Shown: positions 8,606 through 18,120, numbered from the stretch's first letter. The stretch: DNA of 64,000 nucleotides from Ottowia massiliensis (GCF_900240305.1 NZ_LT964854.1:2170001-2234000); one strand, 5' to 3'. Notes: generated from the letters alone by a model not told the origin. Numbers and translations are program-made.

Positions 8606-9169
8606 TCAGTGCTGGTGGCTGCATCCGCAGCCGTTGGGCGAGTGGCTGTGGGCATGGCCGTGGTCGGGGCGGGGCGCTGGTTGCGCGCGGAAAAAGCTAG
8701 CGCCAGCGCTGCCATGGCCCACTTCGTCTGCCGTGGCTTCGCGCACGTCGTGCACACGCAAATCCAGCCGCAGGCCTATGCCGGCCAAGGGGTGATTGCC
8801 GTCAAGCACCACGTGGTCGGGGTAGATGTCGGTTACGGTGTAGATGCGGTCAGCGGGCATGGCGGCGGCGCCTGGCGGTAGGGCGCTGGCTTCAACCAGC
8901 ATGCCCTCTTCCAGCCCTTGCGGGAACAGCGTGCGCGGCTGCAAAAAGATGAGCCGTTCGTCAAAGTCGCCAAAGGCGTCTTGCGGCTCCAGGCTGAGTT
9001 GCAGGCGCGCGCCTTTGGCGTGGCCTTGCAGGGCTTGTTCGATGCGGGGCAGCAGATCCGTGCCGCCTACGAGAAATTCGACGGGGCTGTCCAGCTCATC
9101 CAGCACTTCGCCAAGGGTGTCTTTGAGCGTCCAGGTCAGCGCCACGACGCATTGAGGGGTAATGTCCAT
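8606..9169 (-). CDS. slyD: SlyD-type FKBP peptidyl-prolyl isomerase
   Basis: 187 aa. The N-terminal part VVALTWTLKDTLGEVLDE, with PVEFLVGGTDLLPRIEQALQGH, is the FKBP fold of SlyD. The inserted-flap (IF) chaperone region follows (EPQDAFGDFDERL and onward), and the C-terminal tail HGHAHSHSPNGCGCSHQH is rich in His and Cys and likely binds Ni or Zn. It is a cytoplasmic folding helper and metallochaperone. The ATG at 9169 begins MDITPQCVV. The gene is divergent from the next one with only ~28 bp between starts, so both promoters must overlap or lie inside coding sequence. No hydrogenase or urease genes are nearby. Confidence 0.9.
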   Translation of the reverse strand: MDITPQCVVALTWTLKDTLGEVLDELDSPVEFLVGGTDLLPRIEQALQGHAKGARLQLSLEPQDAFGDFDERLIFLQPRTLFPQGLEEGMLVEASALPPGAAAMPADRIYTVTDIYPDHVVLDGNHPLAGIGLRLDLRVHDVREATADEVGHGSAGASFFRAQPAPRPDHGHAHSHSPNGCGCSHQH

Positions 9170-9197
9170 GTGAGAATTGTCTCATCACCCCTTACGA

Positions 9198-9731
9198 ATG
9201 CCCCGCGCCATGCCAAGCGAAGCTGCCACCAGTCTGCCTGCACTGCCGCAAGGCTCCCTGCAAGGGCGCGAAGCCTTCCGGCAGGCAGTGCGCGATGCCA
9301 TCGCCCATGCCGCCGCTGCGCCTGCGCAGTTCAGCCAGCTCATCTTCTGCGACCCCGACTTTGCCGACTGGCCCTTGGGCGAGCGCGCCGTGGCCGATGC
9401 CCTGCAAGCCTGGGCGCTGCGCGGTCACGGCCAGTTGCTGCTGCTGGCCAGCCGCTATGACGAAGTGCAGCGCCTGCACCCGCTTTTCGTGCAATGGCGG
9501 CGCTTGTGGAGCCACAAGATTGAAGCGCGCGCCTGCTGCGCCGCGCACGCGGCTGACCTGCCTGGCGTGCTCTGGACGCCCGCCTGGGCGCTGCGCCGCT
9601 TTTCTCCCCTGCATAGCGTGGTGTGCGTGGCAGGCCACGAGGCCGATCGCCGCACCACGCTGCGCGCAGAACTGGACGAATGGCTGGGCCGCAGCATGCC
9701 TGCTTTTCCGGCATCCGTGCTGGGTTTGTAA
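9198..9731 (+). CDS. Conserved-looking hypothetical protein (177 aa)
   Basis: I do not recognise the family by name. The protein has a possible alpha/beta layout: QLIFCDPDFADWPLGERAV, then GQLLLLASRYDEVQRLHP, then W-rich FVQWRRLWSHKIEAR and LPGVLWTPAWALRRFSP. Regular core segments and the absence of low complexity suggest a genuine cytoplasmic domain. ATG 9198 is preferred; an in-frame ATG at 9210 and a TTG at 9177 are alternatives, and none has a strong ribosome binding site. The stop TAA (9729-9731) is also the left target site of a MITE-T element, so the gene's original 3' flank has been displaced. Confidence 0.7.
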   Translation: MPRAMPSEAATSLPALPQGSLQGREAFRQAVRDAIAHAAAAPAQFSQLIFCDPDFADWPLGERAVADALQAWALRGHGQLLLLASRYDEVQRLHPLFVQWRRLWSHKIEARACCAAHAADLPGVLWTPAWALRRFSPLHSVVCVAGHEADRRTTLRAELDEWLGRSMPAFPASVLGL

Positions 9732-9892
9732 GAGCCTGTTCACAATCCGTTCGTGGGCGCGAAAAACGCGGGCTTGAACGCTCGTGGATCTTGCAAATCT
9801 TCGCCGGGTCGCAACAGCTGCCTGTGGTTTATGCCTTGCAGCCCAACCCGATTTGCACTTTTTCCCTTCACGGCCGGAATGCGGACAGGCTT
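9732..9892 (-). mobile_element. MITE-T copy abutting a stop codon
   Basis: About 161 bp from GAGCCTGTTCACAATCCG to a right end GCGGACAGGCTT. The left flank is the stop codon TAA of the preceding gene and the right flank is TAG, fitting a TNA target. Orientation is opposite to the copy at 19550. No coding capacity. Confidence 0.75.
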
Positions 9893-10075
9893 TAGCGGCA
9901 CGCCCAAAGTGACACATTTTGCTACCCCAAAAAGGCGCTGCAATCAAGGGCGTTCCTATAATTTTCTTCACTTGCCTGCGCGAATCTTGATTTGGCTCAG
10001 GCGGTCATGGCGCCAGAGGCACAGCCCGCCTTGGCCTCATGTTTTCAATATTCGTGACTCATGGAGGTTCACAAA

Positions 10076-10579
10076 ATGAACAAGTCCTTCGATAAATCTC
10101 TCGTTCTGGCGGCCCTGGCCGCTGCCGCCATGCTGGCCGCCTGCGGCAAGAATGAAGCGCCTGCCGCTGGCTCTGCCGCAGACGCTGTCAAGCAGGAACA
10201 AGCCAGCCAGGCGCCCAGCGTGGGCGAGGCTGCCAAGCAAATGGGCGATGCCGCCACCAACATGGGCAAGGCCGTAGGCGAAGCCGCCAAGGACGCCGCC
10301 AGCGAAGCCGCCCAGGCTGCCAGCCAGGCCGCGCAAGATGCCAAGAACGCCGCCCAAGACGCCAAAGAAGCTGCCCATGACGCCATGAATGAAGCCAAGG
10401 AAATGGCTCATGACGCCGCCCAGGCCACTGGTCAAGCTGTGCAAGACGCCAAAAATGCCGCCAGCGAGGGCATGGATGCCGCCAAACAAGCCGCTGATGA
10501 CGCAGCGCAAAAAGCCGCCGAGGCCGCAGGCGCGGCCAAGGAAGCCGCCCAAGGCGCTTTTGGCCCAGGCGGCAAGTAA
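10076..10579 (+). CDS. Ala-rich LEA-like lipoprotein
   Basis: 167 aa. The start at 10076 (MNKSFDKSLV) has GGAGG 9 nt upstream. A lipoprotein signal peptide ends in the lipobox LAAC at about residue 23, so it is probably membrane-anchored by a lipidated Cys. The rest is a repetitive amphipathic helix with an approximate 11-residue period built of AAQDAKNAAQDAKEAAHDA-like units, resembling LEA/apolipoprotein-type stress proteins, rich in Ala, Lys, Asp and Glu with no Trp or Tyr. A role in desiccation or envelope stress is inference from composition. Its own terminator follows at 10621, so it is monocistronic. Confidence 0.75.
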   Translation: MNKSFDKSLVLAALAAAAMLAACGKNEAPAAGSAADAVKQEQASQAPSVGEAAKQMGDAATNMGKAVGEAAKDAASEAAQAASQAAQDAKNAAQDAKEAAHDAMNEAKEMAHDAAQATGQAVQDAKNAASEGMDAAKQAADDAAQKAAEAAGAAKEAAQGAFGPGGK

Positions 10580-10620
10580 GGCGAGCAAGGCGCGCTGAAC
10601 GCCTTCTGCCACACTCCACG

Positions 10621-10655
10621 CCCCTCATGCCGCCTTCTGGCGCATGAGGGGTTTT
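10621..10655 (+). terminator. Rho-independent terminator
   Basis: CCCCTCATGC ... GCATGAGGGG, a 10-bp perfect stem, followed by TTTT; 41 bp after the lipoprotein gene. Confidence 0.85.
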
Positions 10656-10720
10656 CCGTTTCCGGCCCCACTGTTTCACTGCTTGCGTGTATGGAAGAGG
10701 GTTTGAGTCAAGCCTTTTTC

Positions 10721-10806
10721 AGCTCCTTGATTGATAGCAATATCTCCCCGCCAAATGGGCGGGAAACGCATTTTCAACGTATCTGAATTTGCTCCTTTTT
10801 TGAAGC
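10721..10806 (-). repeat. RptA repeat, diverged copy
   Basis: Minus orientation: AGCTCCTTGATTGATAGCAA at one end, TGAATTTGCTCCTTTTTTGA at the other. The CTAGGAC core is lost and replaced by a GC hairpin (CCCGCCAAATGGGCGGG). It lies immediately before tex. Confidence 0.65.
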
Positions 10807-10826
10807 GACACACAAAGCCTTCGCCC

Positions 10827-13229
10827 ATGCCACACGCTTTTTCTTCCCCGACTGCCATGCCCATTGCCCTTCAGATTGCTGCCGAACTCGGCGTACGCCC
10901 GCCGCAGGTGCAGACCGCCATTGACTTGCTGGATGGCGGCGCCACCGTGCCCTTCATCGCCCGCTACCGCAAGGAAGCCACGGGCGGGCTGGACGATGCC
11001 CAGCTGCGCGAGCTGCAAATGCGCCTGGGCTATTTGCGCGAGCTGCACGAGCGCCGCGCCGCCATCCTCAAAAGCATTGAGGAGCAAGGCAAGCTCACGC
11101 CCGATTTGCGCGCCGCCATCGAAGCCGCGCCCACCAAGCAGGAGCTGGAGGATTTGTATCTGCCCTACAAGCCCAAAAGGCGCACCAAGGCGCAGATTGC
11201 GCGTGAATTCGGCATGGAACCGCTGGCCGACCAGCTTTGGGCCGACCCCACGCTGGACCCCGCGCAGGCCGCCCAGCCTTTTGTGAAGGCTGAAAAAGGC
11301 GAAGGCGGCGAAGACTTCACCACCATTGCCGCCGTGCTCGATGGCGTGCGCGACATCCTGGCCGAGCGCTGGGCCGAAGACGCCGCCCTCGTGCAAAGCC
11401 TGCGTGAATGGCTCTGGCAAGAAGGCCAGTTGCAAAGCCAGCTGGCCGCCGGCAAGAACGAGGCCGACCCCGAAGTGGCCAAGTTCCGCGACTATTTCGA
11501 CTACGCCGAACCCATGAGCCGCGTGCCCAGCCACCGCGCGCTGGCCGTCTTTCGCGGGCGGCAGCTTGAAATGCTGGAGGCCCGCTTCATCACCCCTTTG
11601 GCCGAAGACGGCAAAACGAGCCTGGCCGAAGGCCGCATCGCCCTGCACCTGGGCTGGCGCCACCAGGGCCGCCCGGCGGATGATTTGCTGCGCAAATGCG
11701 TGGCCTGGGCCTGGCGCGTCAAGCTCAGCCTCTCTACCGAGCGCGACCTGTTCGCCCGCCTGCGCGAAGAAGCCGAAAAAGTTGCCATCAAGGTTTTTGC
11801 CGACAACCTGCGCGATCTGCTGCTGGCCGCTCCCGCCGGAGCCAGAGCCGTCATGGGGCTGGACCCCGGCATTCGCACCGGCGTGAAAGTGGCCGTGGTG
11901 GACGCCACCGGCAAGCTGCTGGAAACCGCCACCATCTACCCCCACGAGCCGCGCCGCGACTGGGACGGCAGCATCCACACCCTGGCGCGCCTGATTGCGC
12001 AGCACGGCGTGCAGCTCATCGCCATTGGCAACGGCACGGCCAGCCGCGAGACCGACAAACTGGCGGGCGACCTCATCCAATACATGCACAAAATGGCCGC
12101 CAGCCAGCCCGGCATCACCCTGCCCGCCATTGAAAAAGTCGTCATCAGCGAAGCGGGCGCATCCGTTTACTCCGCCAGCGAATACGCCAGCCAGGAGCTG
12201 CCCGATGTGGACGTGAGCCTGCGCGGCGCCGCCAGCATTGCCCGCCGCCTGCAAGACCCGCTGGCCGAACTCGTCAAGATTGACCCGAAAAGCATCGGCG
12301 TGGGCCAATACCAGCACGACGTGAACCAAAGCGAGCTGGCCCGCGCGCTCGATGCCGTGGTGGAAGACTGCGTGAACGGCGTGGGCGTGGACCTGAACAC
12401 CGCCAGCGCGCCGCTTTTGGCGCGCGTCTCGGGCCTTTCAGGCGCCGTGGCCAAATCCATCGTGCGCTGGCGCGAGCAAAACGGCGCATTCGGCAACCGC
12501 CAGCAGCTGCTCAAAGTAACGGGCCTGGGCCCCAAAACCTTCGAGCAAAGCGCGGGCTTTTTGCGCATACGCGGCGGCGACAACCCGCTGGACATGACCG
12601 GCGTGCACCCCGAAACCTACCCCGTGGTAGAGCAAATCATCGCCCGCACCGGCAAGCCCATTGACCAGCTCATGGGCCGCGCCGAAGTGCTCAAAACACT
12701 CAAGCCCGAGCAATTTGCCACGCCGCAATTTGGCCCTATCACCGTGCGCGACATCCTCGCCGAGCTGGAAAAACCCGGCCGCGACCCGCGCCCCGGCTTT
12801 CAGGTAGCGCGCTTTAACGAAGGCGTGAACGACATTGCCGACCTGAAAGAAGGCATGGTGCTCGAAGGCACCGTCAGCAACGTGGCCGCCTTTGGCGCTT
12901 TCGTCGATCTGGGCGTGCACCAGGACGGCCTCATCCACGTCAGCCAGCTGGCCAACCGCTTTGTGTCCGACGCGCGCGAAATCGTCAAAACCGGCCAAAT
13001 CGTGAAAGTGAAAGTGCTGGAAGTGGATGTGCCGCGCAAGCGCATCAGCCTGAGCATGAAGCTGGACGCCGCCACCGGCAAAACGGGCAAGCACGACAAA
13101 AGCGAACCGCGCGAAAACCGCTACGCCCCGCCGCCGCGCGGCAACAAGCCGGGCGGCCGCGCGCCGCAAGCGCCCAGCACCGCGATGGCTTCCGCCTTTG
13201 AAAAGCTCAAGGGTCTGCAAACCCGCTAG
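10827..13229 (+). CDS. tex: Tex-family RNA-binding transcription accessory protein
   Basis: About 800 aa, typical for Tex. The order is clear: an N-terminal helical region with LLDGGATVPFIARYRKEATG; the YqgF/RuvX-like domain from about residue 330 (VMGLDPGIRTGVKVAVVD); the helix-hairpin-helix region with VNQSELARALDAVVEDCVN and LLKVTGLGPKTFEQSAGFLR; and a C-terminal S1 RNA-binding domain (about residues 670-745, LEGTVSNVAAFGAFVDLGVHQ). A short basic tail ends the protein. Tex binds nucleic acid and acts on transcription elongation and decay in the cytoplasm. Start: ATG 10827 (MPHAFSS) or ATG 10857 (MPIALQIAAEL). The second fits the usual family N-terminus equally well. Monocistronic by context. 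Confidence 0.93.
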   Translation: MPHAFSSPTAMPIALQIAAELGVRPPQVQTAIDLLDGGATVPFIARYRKEATGGLDDAQLRELQMRLGYLRELHERRAAILKSIEEQGKLTPDLRAAIEAAPTKQELEDLYLPYKPKRRTKAQIAREFGMEPLADQLWADPTLDPAQAAQPFVKAEKGEGGEDFTTIAAVLDGVRDILAERWAEDAALVQSLREWLWQEGQLQSQLAAGKNEADPEVAKFRDYFDYAEPMSRVPSHRALAVFRGRQLEMLEARFITPLAEDGKTSLAEGRIALHLGWRHQGRPADDLLRKCVAWAWRVKLSLSTERDLFARLREEAEKVAIKVFADNLRDLLLAAPAGARAVMGLDPGIRTGVKVAVVDATGKLLETATIYPHEPRRDWDGSIHTLARLIAQHGVQLIAIGNGTASRETDKLAGDLIQYMHKMAASQPGITLPAIEKVVISEAGASVYSASEYASQELPDVDVSLRGAASIARRLQDPLAELVKIDPKSIGVGQYQHDVNQSELARALDAVVEDCVNGVGVDLNTASAPLLARVSGLSGAVAKSIVRWREQNGAFGNRQQLLKVTGLGPKTFEQSAGFLRIRGGDNPLDMTGVHPETYPVVEQIIARTGKPIDQLMGRAEVLKTLKPEQFATPQFGPITVRDILAELEKPGRDPRPGFQVARFNEGVNDIADLKEGMVLEGTVSNVAAFGAFVDLGVHQDGLIHVSQLANRFVSDAREIVKTGQIVKVKVLEVDVPRKRISLSMKLDAATGKTGKHDKSEPRENRYAPPPRGNKPGGRAPQAPSTAMASAFEKLKGLQTR

Positions 13230-13328
13230 CCAGGCCCAGGCGCAAAGCAGCCGCCTTGCCATTCACGGTGCGCAAGCGGCCTTCGGCGCTTCTGGAATTG
13301 ATGGCCTGCTCACGGCTTGCCAGATGAC

Positions 13329-13416
13329 ATCAATAACGGGAGCGAATTCAAGGGGGTCAAAATGCCGTTTCGCGCCCTTTCCACTAGGACATCGTGCTAT
13401 TGGAAAAGGAGCGAAA
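13329..13416 (+). repeat. RptA repeat
   Basis: Well-preserved copy between the convergent tex and creA genes: GGGAGCGAATTCAAGGGGG, ATGCCGTTTCGCGC, CCACTAGGACATCGTGCTAT, AAGGAGCGAAAC. Confidence 0.85.
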
Positions 13417-13443
13417 CAACAGAATGCCCACGGCTTGCCCGGC

Positions 13444-13950
13444 TTATTGCCTGACGGGAATGGGCGTGCTGCGGTCTATGGGCACGGCGGCCACGCTGTT
13501 TTGCGGCGAGCCGTCAATCAGCTTGTCGGAATACGTGAGGTAGATGAGCACATTGCGCTGCACATCCACCATGCGCACCACGCGCAGGCGCTTGAAAAGA
13601 ATGGACATGCGCTCGGAAAACACTTCATCCTGCGTTTCAAGCGGCTTTTTGAAAACAACCGGGCCAACCTGGCGGCAGGCAATGGAAGCCTCGGCGCGAT
13701 CTTCCGCCACGCCCACGGCGCCTTTGAGGCCGCCCGTGCGGGCGCGCGCCACGTAGCAGGTCACGCCCTGCACGAGCGGGTCGTCATACGCTTCCACCAC
13801 GATTTTGTGATTGGGGCCGATCAGCTTGAAGGCCGTGCTGACAGCGCCGATCTTCTCGCCGCTGGCCGCAGCAGGCAGCGCGGCGGCCAAAAGAGCGGAC
13901 GCCAGGGCGGTTTTGAAAATTTTTGGAAAGCGGCTGGCAAGTAAAAACAT
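13444..13950 (-). CDS. creA: CreA-family periplasmic protein
   Basis: 168 aa. The N-terminal MFLLASRFPKIFKTALASA with ALPAAASGEKIG is a Sec signal peptide, cleaved near AAAS-G. The mature part is CreA: KIGAVSTAFKLIGPNHKIVV, EAYDDPLVQGVTCYVARART, GLKGAVGVAEDRAEASIACR with its conserved cysteines, and QRNVLIYLTYSDKLIDGSP. The family's biochemical role is unknown; members are conserved in proteobacteria. ATG 13950 is chosen; a TTG six codons upstream is possible. No ribosome binding site stands out. Converges with tex across an RptA copy. Confidence 0.9.
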   Translation of the reverse strand: MFLLASRFPKIFKTALASALLAAALPAAASGEKIGAVSTAFKLIGPNHKIVVEAYDDPLVQGVTCYVARARTGGLKGAVGVAEDRAEASIACRQVGPVVFKKPLETQDEVFSERMSILFKRLRVVRMVDVQRNVLIYLTYSDKLIDGSPQNSVAAVPIDRSTPIPVRQ

Positions 13951-14018
13951 GGCTGAAAAAAGAGTCAAAGCGTTGCAGGATAGCGCCCGCTGCCGCTAGG
14001 CGGCCAAATTGCACGCCC

Positions 14019-14024
14019 TAGAAT
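14019..14024 (+). promoter_or_regulatory. Putative -10 box upstream of asd
   Basis: TAGAAT followed by CCGCCGCTTGG, 70 bp before the asd start. The first 13 bases match the site before tRNA-Lys. The -35 region is not convincing. Confidence 0.4.
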
Positions 14025-14093
14025 CCGCCGCTTGGCCCGTGCCGCCATTGGCAAGGGCCGCTTGTTTCATCTGAAGGGAAAGGCGCAGCAAAT

Positions 14094-15230
14094 ATGAAAA
14101 TCGGTAACGTTGTTGGCTTGGTCGGCTGGCGTGGCATGGTCGGCTCCGTGTTGATGGACCGCATGCAGGCGGAAGGCGATTTCAAGCTGATCGAGCCCGT
14201 TTTCTTCTCCACGAGCAACGCAGGCGGCACGGCTCCCGCCCAGGCAAAAAACGAGAAAACGCTGAAAGACGCGCGCGACATCGAGGCGCTGAAGCAGTGC
14301 GACATCATCCTGACTTGCCAGGGCGGCGACTACACCAACGAAATCTTCCCCAAACTGCGCGGCGCGGGCTGGCAAGGCCACTGGATTGACGCCGCCAGCG
14401 CCTTGCGCATGAAAAGCGATGCCGTCATCGTGCTGGACCCGGTGAACATGCCCGTCATCCAGAGCGCCCTGGCCAAGGGCGGCAAGAACTGGGTCGGCGG
14501 CAACTGCACCGTCAGCTGCATGCTGATGGGCGTGGGCGCGCTCTTCAAGGCCGGGCTGGTCGAATGGATGAATACGCAAACCTACCAGGCTGCCAGCGGC
14601 GGCGGCGCGCAGCACATGCGCGAGCTGCTGACGCAGTTTGGCGCGCTGCACGCCGAAGTGCGCGATTTGCTGGCCGACCCCAAGAGCGCCATCCTGGAAA
14701 TCGACCGCATGGTCATCAGCAAACAGCGCAGCCTGAGCGAGAAGGAAACCGTCCACTTCGGCGTGCCGCTGGGCGGCAGCCTGATTCCATGGATCGACAA
14801 GGACCTGGGCGACGGCTACTCGCGCGAAGAGTGGAAGGGCATGGCCGAAACCAACAAGATCCTGGGGCAGGGCGAAGGCTTTGGCTCGCCCGCCGTGCCT
14901 GTGGACGGTTTTTGCGTGCGCGTGGGCGCCATGCGCTGTCACAGCCAGGCGCTGACCTTCAAGCTGAAAAAGGATGTGCCGCTGGCCGACGTTGAAGCCA
15001 TGATCGCCGCCGACAACGAGTGGGTGAAAGTGGTGCCCAACACACGCGAAGCCACCCTGAAGGATCTGACGCCCGTGGCCGTGACCGGCACGCTGCAAAT
15101 TCCCGTGGGCCGCATCCGCAAAATGAATATGGGACCGCAGTACCTGGGCGCTTTCACCATTGGCGACCAGCTGCTGTGGGGCGCCGCCGAGCCGCTGCGC
15201 CGCATGCTGCGCATCCTGCTGGAGCAATAA
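14094..15230 (+). CDS. asd: Aspartate-semialdehyde dehydrogenase
   Basis: 378 aa, the length of proteobacterial Asd. It reduces aspartyl phosphate to aspartate semialdehyde with NADPH, feeding lysine/diaminopimelate, threonine and methionine synthesis. NADP-binding N-terminus VVGLVGWRGMVGSVLMDRM; catalytic Cys in GGNCTVSCMLMG (about residue 135); a substrate-binding region with GVPLGGSLIPWIDKD; and the family's RVGAMRCHSQALTFKLKK. Start MKIGNVVGLVGW follows GGGAAAGG at a usable distance. It sits before fimV, as in other Burkholderiales, and 243 bp without a terminator-like hairpin separate the two. Confidence 0.97.
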   Translation: MKIGNVVGLVGWRGMVGSVLMDRMQAEGDFKLIEPVFFSTSNAGGTAPAQAKNEKTLKDARDIEALKQCDIILTCQGGDYTNEIFPKLRGAGWQGHWIDAASALRMKSDAVIVLDPVNMPVIQSALAKGGKNWVGGNCTVSCMLMGVGALFKAGLVEWMNTQTYQAASGGGAQHMRELLTQFGALHAEVRDLLADPKSAILEIDRMVISKQRSLSEKETVHFGVPLGGSLIPWIDKDLGDGYSREEWKGMAETNKILGQGEGFGSPAVPVDGFCVRVGAMRCHSQALTFKLKKDVPLADVEAMIAADNEWVKVVPNTREATLKDLTPVAVTGTLQIPVGRIRKMNMGPQYLGAFTIGDQLLWGAAEPLRRMLRILLEQ

Positions 15231-15473
15231 GCACCTTCACGCACCAGCCTGGCTGGTGGCGGGCCGGGAAACGTTACGTTGCCAGACCACAACAAGAACA
15301 TGTGCATTTTTGCGCATATGGTTTGTTAGATAACGTTACCGCGTGTCTCGCCTTGTCAGGCACAAATGATGATGCTATGGTTAATTCCCTTCGCGGTCCC
15401 GAAGGGTTGGGCACGCAAAAAACAGAACGACTGAAGCCGCGCGAGCGGAATTCCGACGACAAATTCCGACAAC

Positions 15474-18002
15474 ATGCACAAACTGAACATGACACCGTGG
15501 AAACAAAAAACACTGGCCGCAGCCGCCACGCTGGCGCTGGCAGGTCTGAGCCTTGATGTCAGCGCCTTCGCGCTGGGCGCCGTCACGGTGCACTCTCACT
15601 TGGGCGAGCCGCTGCGCGCCGAAATCGAAGTGCCCCAAATCTCGGAAGCCGAGGCCAAAACGCTGCAAGCCACGTTAGCCTCGCCCCAGGCCTTCCAGGC
15701 TGCTGGCGTGGAATACAACCCGGCTGTCGTGGGCGTGCGCGTCACCCTGCATCAACGCAAAAACGGCCAGTCTTACCTGCGCCTGGTCGGCACGCGCCCC
15801 GTGAACGAGCCGTTCCTGGGCATTGTCATTGAAAGCTCCTGGTCCAACGGCCGCGTGGTGCGCGACTACACCATGCTGATTGACCCGGCAGACCCTGGCA
15901 AGCGCCAGACGGCAGAAGCCAATCAGGCCCAGACGTCAGCCTCAAAAAATGGAGGGGCCAAGCCTGCTGTGGCTGAGCAGGTGACATCGGCCCGCCCTTC
16001 CAAAGCCAACCGCTCTTCCAGGACCGCCGCCGCTTCGGGTGACGGCGAGACCGTCACCGTCCGCCGTGGCGATACGGCTTATGGCCTGGTTGCCTCCATC
16101 ACGCCCCAAGGCATCTCCCTTGATCAGATGCTGGTGGCTTTGCAGCGCGCCAATCCGCATGCTTTCATCCGGGGCAATGTCAATCTGCTCAAGGCGGGCG
16201 CTGTCGTCACGCTGCCTACTGAAGAGCAGGCCAGCGCCATCACCCGCAGCGCCGCGCGCCGCGCCGTGGTGGCCCAGAGCCGGGATTTCCATGCTTACCG
16301 CTCCGGCCTTGCCAGCCACGCGCCCCGCACGGCAACGGCGTCTGCTGGCCGCAGCGACAGCGGCGCCGTGCAAGCCCACGTGCAAGAGGCCCAGCCCCGC
16401 CAGTCCAGCGGCGACAACCTGATCCTGACACGTGGCAAGACGCGCGCCCAGGCTGAAGAACGCATCGCGCAGAACCGCCAGGCGCGCGAAAACAATGAGC
16501 GCGAAGCGGAGCTGAAACGCAATATCGACCAGCTCAAGCAACTGCAAACCGCTGCGGCAGGCACTGCGGCTGCACCGGGCGGCGGCGAGCCAGCCGCGCC
16601 ATCCGCCGCGCCCCAAATCAACGTGCCCGCCACTGCGCCTGTGGTTGAGTCAACGCCGCCTGCTGCGCCGCCGCCTGCTCCCGCCGCAGTTGAACCCCAG
16701 CAGCCGCCTGCCACGCCAGTTCCGCCTCCGCCTGTGGCCGCCACGCCAGAAGCGCCGCCCGCCTCGCCAGTGGCCGAACCGCCTGCGCCGCCAGCAGCGG
16801 AAACAACGCCTGCCGAGCCGCCTGCGCCCCCGCTCCCCCCGCCAGAGCAGCCTCCGGCGCCGGTCACGCCGCCTGCGCCAGTCGTGGCCGAAGAGCCTTC
16901 CATGCTTGATTCGCTGCTTCAGGAACCTCTCATTCCGGGCATCGGCATCGGTCTGCTTGCCCTGCTGGCGGGCCTTGGCTTCTACAAAATCAGGCAGTCA
17001 AAAAAAAAGGCGGCGCCGCTCGATAGCGGGTTGAGCGAAAGCCGGCTGCAACCTGACTCCTTCTTCCACAGCAGCGGCAGCAGAACGGACAGCCGCAACA
17101 GCGACTCATCCGCCATGTCCGGCCAGACCTCCATGGCCTATTCGCCCAGCCAGCTTGACGCGGCGGGCGATGTGGATCCCGTGGCCGAGGCCGACGTCTA
17201 TCTGGCCTATGGCCGCGACATGCAGGCCGAAGAAATTCTGAAAGAAGCCCTGCTGACGCATCCCACCCGGGTTTCCGTGCATCGCAAGCTGGCTGAAATC
17301 TATGCCAAGCGGCGCGACGCCGCCGCGCTGGAAGACATTGCCACGCAAGCCTATCCGCTGACCAATGGGCGCGGCAGCGACTGGGACGCCATCTGCGTTC
17401 TGGGCAACGAAGTGGACCCCGGCAACGGCCTGTACAAGCCAGGCGGCAAGCCAGGAGCCAAATCCGCCGCTGCGCCTGCCGCCGCTGCCAGCAACTATGG
17501 CGCCGACACCGAGCCGCAGGTAACGGCGCAGGCCAGCCCGCAGCCCGCAGCTTCTGCGGCGCCGGCCCCAGCCGTCAGCTCCACGCAAGCCAAGAAAGAG
17601 GAGCTTTCCGCAGCCTTTGCCGCGCAAGGCCCTTCGTCCGTAGCGCCCGCGCTGGACTCCACGATTGATTTCGACCTTGACGTGGACCTTGACAGCATCA
17701 CCCCCCCGGCTCCCAAGGAGAAAGAAAAGCCTGCGGCTGCGGCCTCCTCGCCCAGCTCCGGCATGATCGAGTTCGACATTGACGCGCTCTCGCTCGACCC
17801 CGACTCTCGCGGCGCCGAGCTGAACACCGAGCAGCCTGAAGACGCAGACGACGACCCGCTGGCCACCAAGCTGGCGCTCGCCCAGGAGTTCCATTCCATT
17901 GGCGACACGGAAGGCGCGCGTCTCATGGCCAAGGAAGTCGTGGCCGAAGCCACCGGCGCGCTCAAGATTCGCGCGGAGCGCTTCCTGCACGAAATCAGCT
18001 AA
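15474..18002 (+). CDS. fimV: FimV-family peptidoglycan-binding inner-membrane hub protein
   Basis: 842 aa. A signal peptide at the start (TLAAAATLALAGLSLDVSA) is followed by the FimV N-terminal domain (FALGAVTVHSHLGEPLRAEI and onward). A LysM-type module covers about residues 185-250 (VTVRRGDTAYGLVASI). Then come a Gln/Arg coiled region, a long Pro/Ala-rich linker (about 360-475) and one membrane segment (IPGIGIGLLALLAGLGFY, about 485-505). The cytoplasmic part is acidic with a TPR-like repeat (LAYGRDMQAEEILKEAL), and the FimV C-terminal motif closes the protein (LATKLALAQEFHSIGDTEGA). Known FimV proteins organise type IV pili and polar signalling. Start at 15474; an in-frame ATG at 15489 is an alternative. 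Confidence 0.92.
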   Translation: MHKLNMTPWKQKTLAAAATLALAGLSLDVSAFALGAVTVHSHLGEPLRAEIEVPQISEAEAKTLQATLASPQAFQAAGVEYNPAVVGVRVTLHQRKNGQSYLRLVGTRPVNEPFLGIVIESSWSNGRVVRDYTMLIDPADPGKRQTAEANQAQTSASKNGGAKPAVAEQVTSARPSKANRSSRTAAASGDGETVTVRRGDTAYGLVASITPQGISLDQMLVALQRANPHAFIRGNVNLLKAGAVVTLPTEEQASAITRSAARRAVVAQSRDFHAYRSGLASHAPRTATASAGRSDSGAVQAHVQEAQPRQSSGDNLILTRGKTRAQAEERIAQNRQARENNEREAELKRNIDQLKQLQTAAAGTAAAPGGGEPAAPSAAPQINVPATAPVVESTPPAAPPPAPAAVEPQQPPATPVPPPPVAATPEAPPASPVAEPPAPPAAETTPAEPPAPPLPPPEQPPAPVTPPAPVVAEEPSMLDSLLQEPLIPGIGIGLLALLAGLGFYKIRQSKKKAAPLDSGLSESRLQPDSFFHSSGSRTDSRNSDSSAMSGQTSMAYSPSQLDAAGDVDPVAEADVYLAYGRDMQAEEILKEALLTHPTRVSVHRKLAEIYAKRRDAAALEDIATQAYPLTNGRGSDWDAICVLGNEVDPGNGLYKPGGKPGAKSAAAPAAAASNYGADTEPQVTAQASPQPAASAAPAPAVSSTQAKKEELSAAFAAQGPSSVAPALDSTIDFDLDVDLDSITPPAPKEKEKPAAAASSPSSGMIEFDIDALSLDPDSRGAELNTEQPEDADDDPLATKLALAQEFHSIGDTEGARLMAKEVVAEATGALKIRAERFLHEIS

Positions 18003-18037
18003 CCCTTCCGCCCTTTTCAGCTTCCGGGCTTTTCTCA

Positions 18038-18072
18038 GGCGTGCCGTTTTTCCCCAAATGGCACGCCGTTTT
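18038..18072 (+). terminator. Putative rho-independent terminator after fimV
   Basis: GGCGTGCC ... GGCACGCC (8-bp perfect stem, 14-nt loop) followed by GTTTTC, 36 bp past the fimV stop. The loop is long and the T-tract short. Confidence 0.6.
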
Positions 18073-18120
18073 CATTTCCTCTTTCAGAACACCCGCAACG
18101 GCAGACCAGTTGCGAGCCGC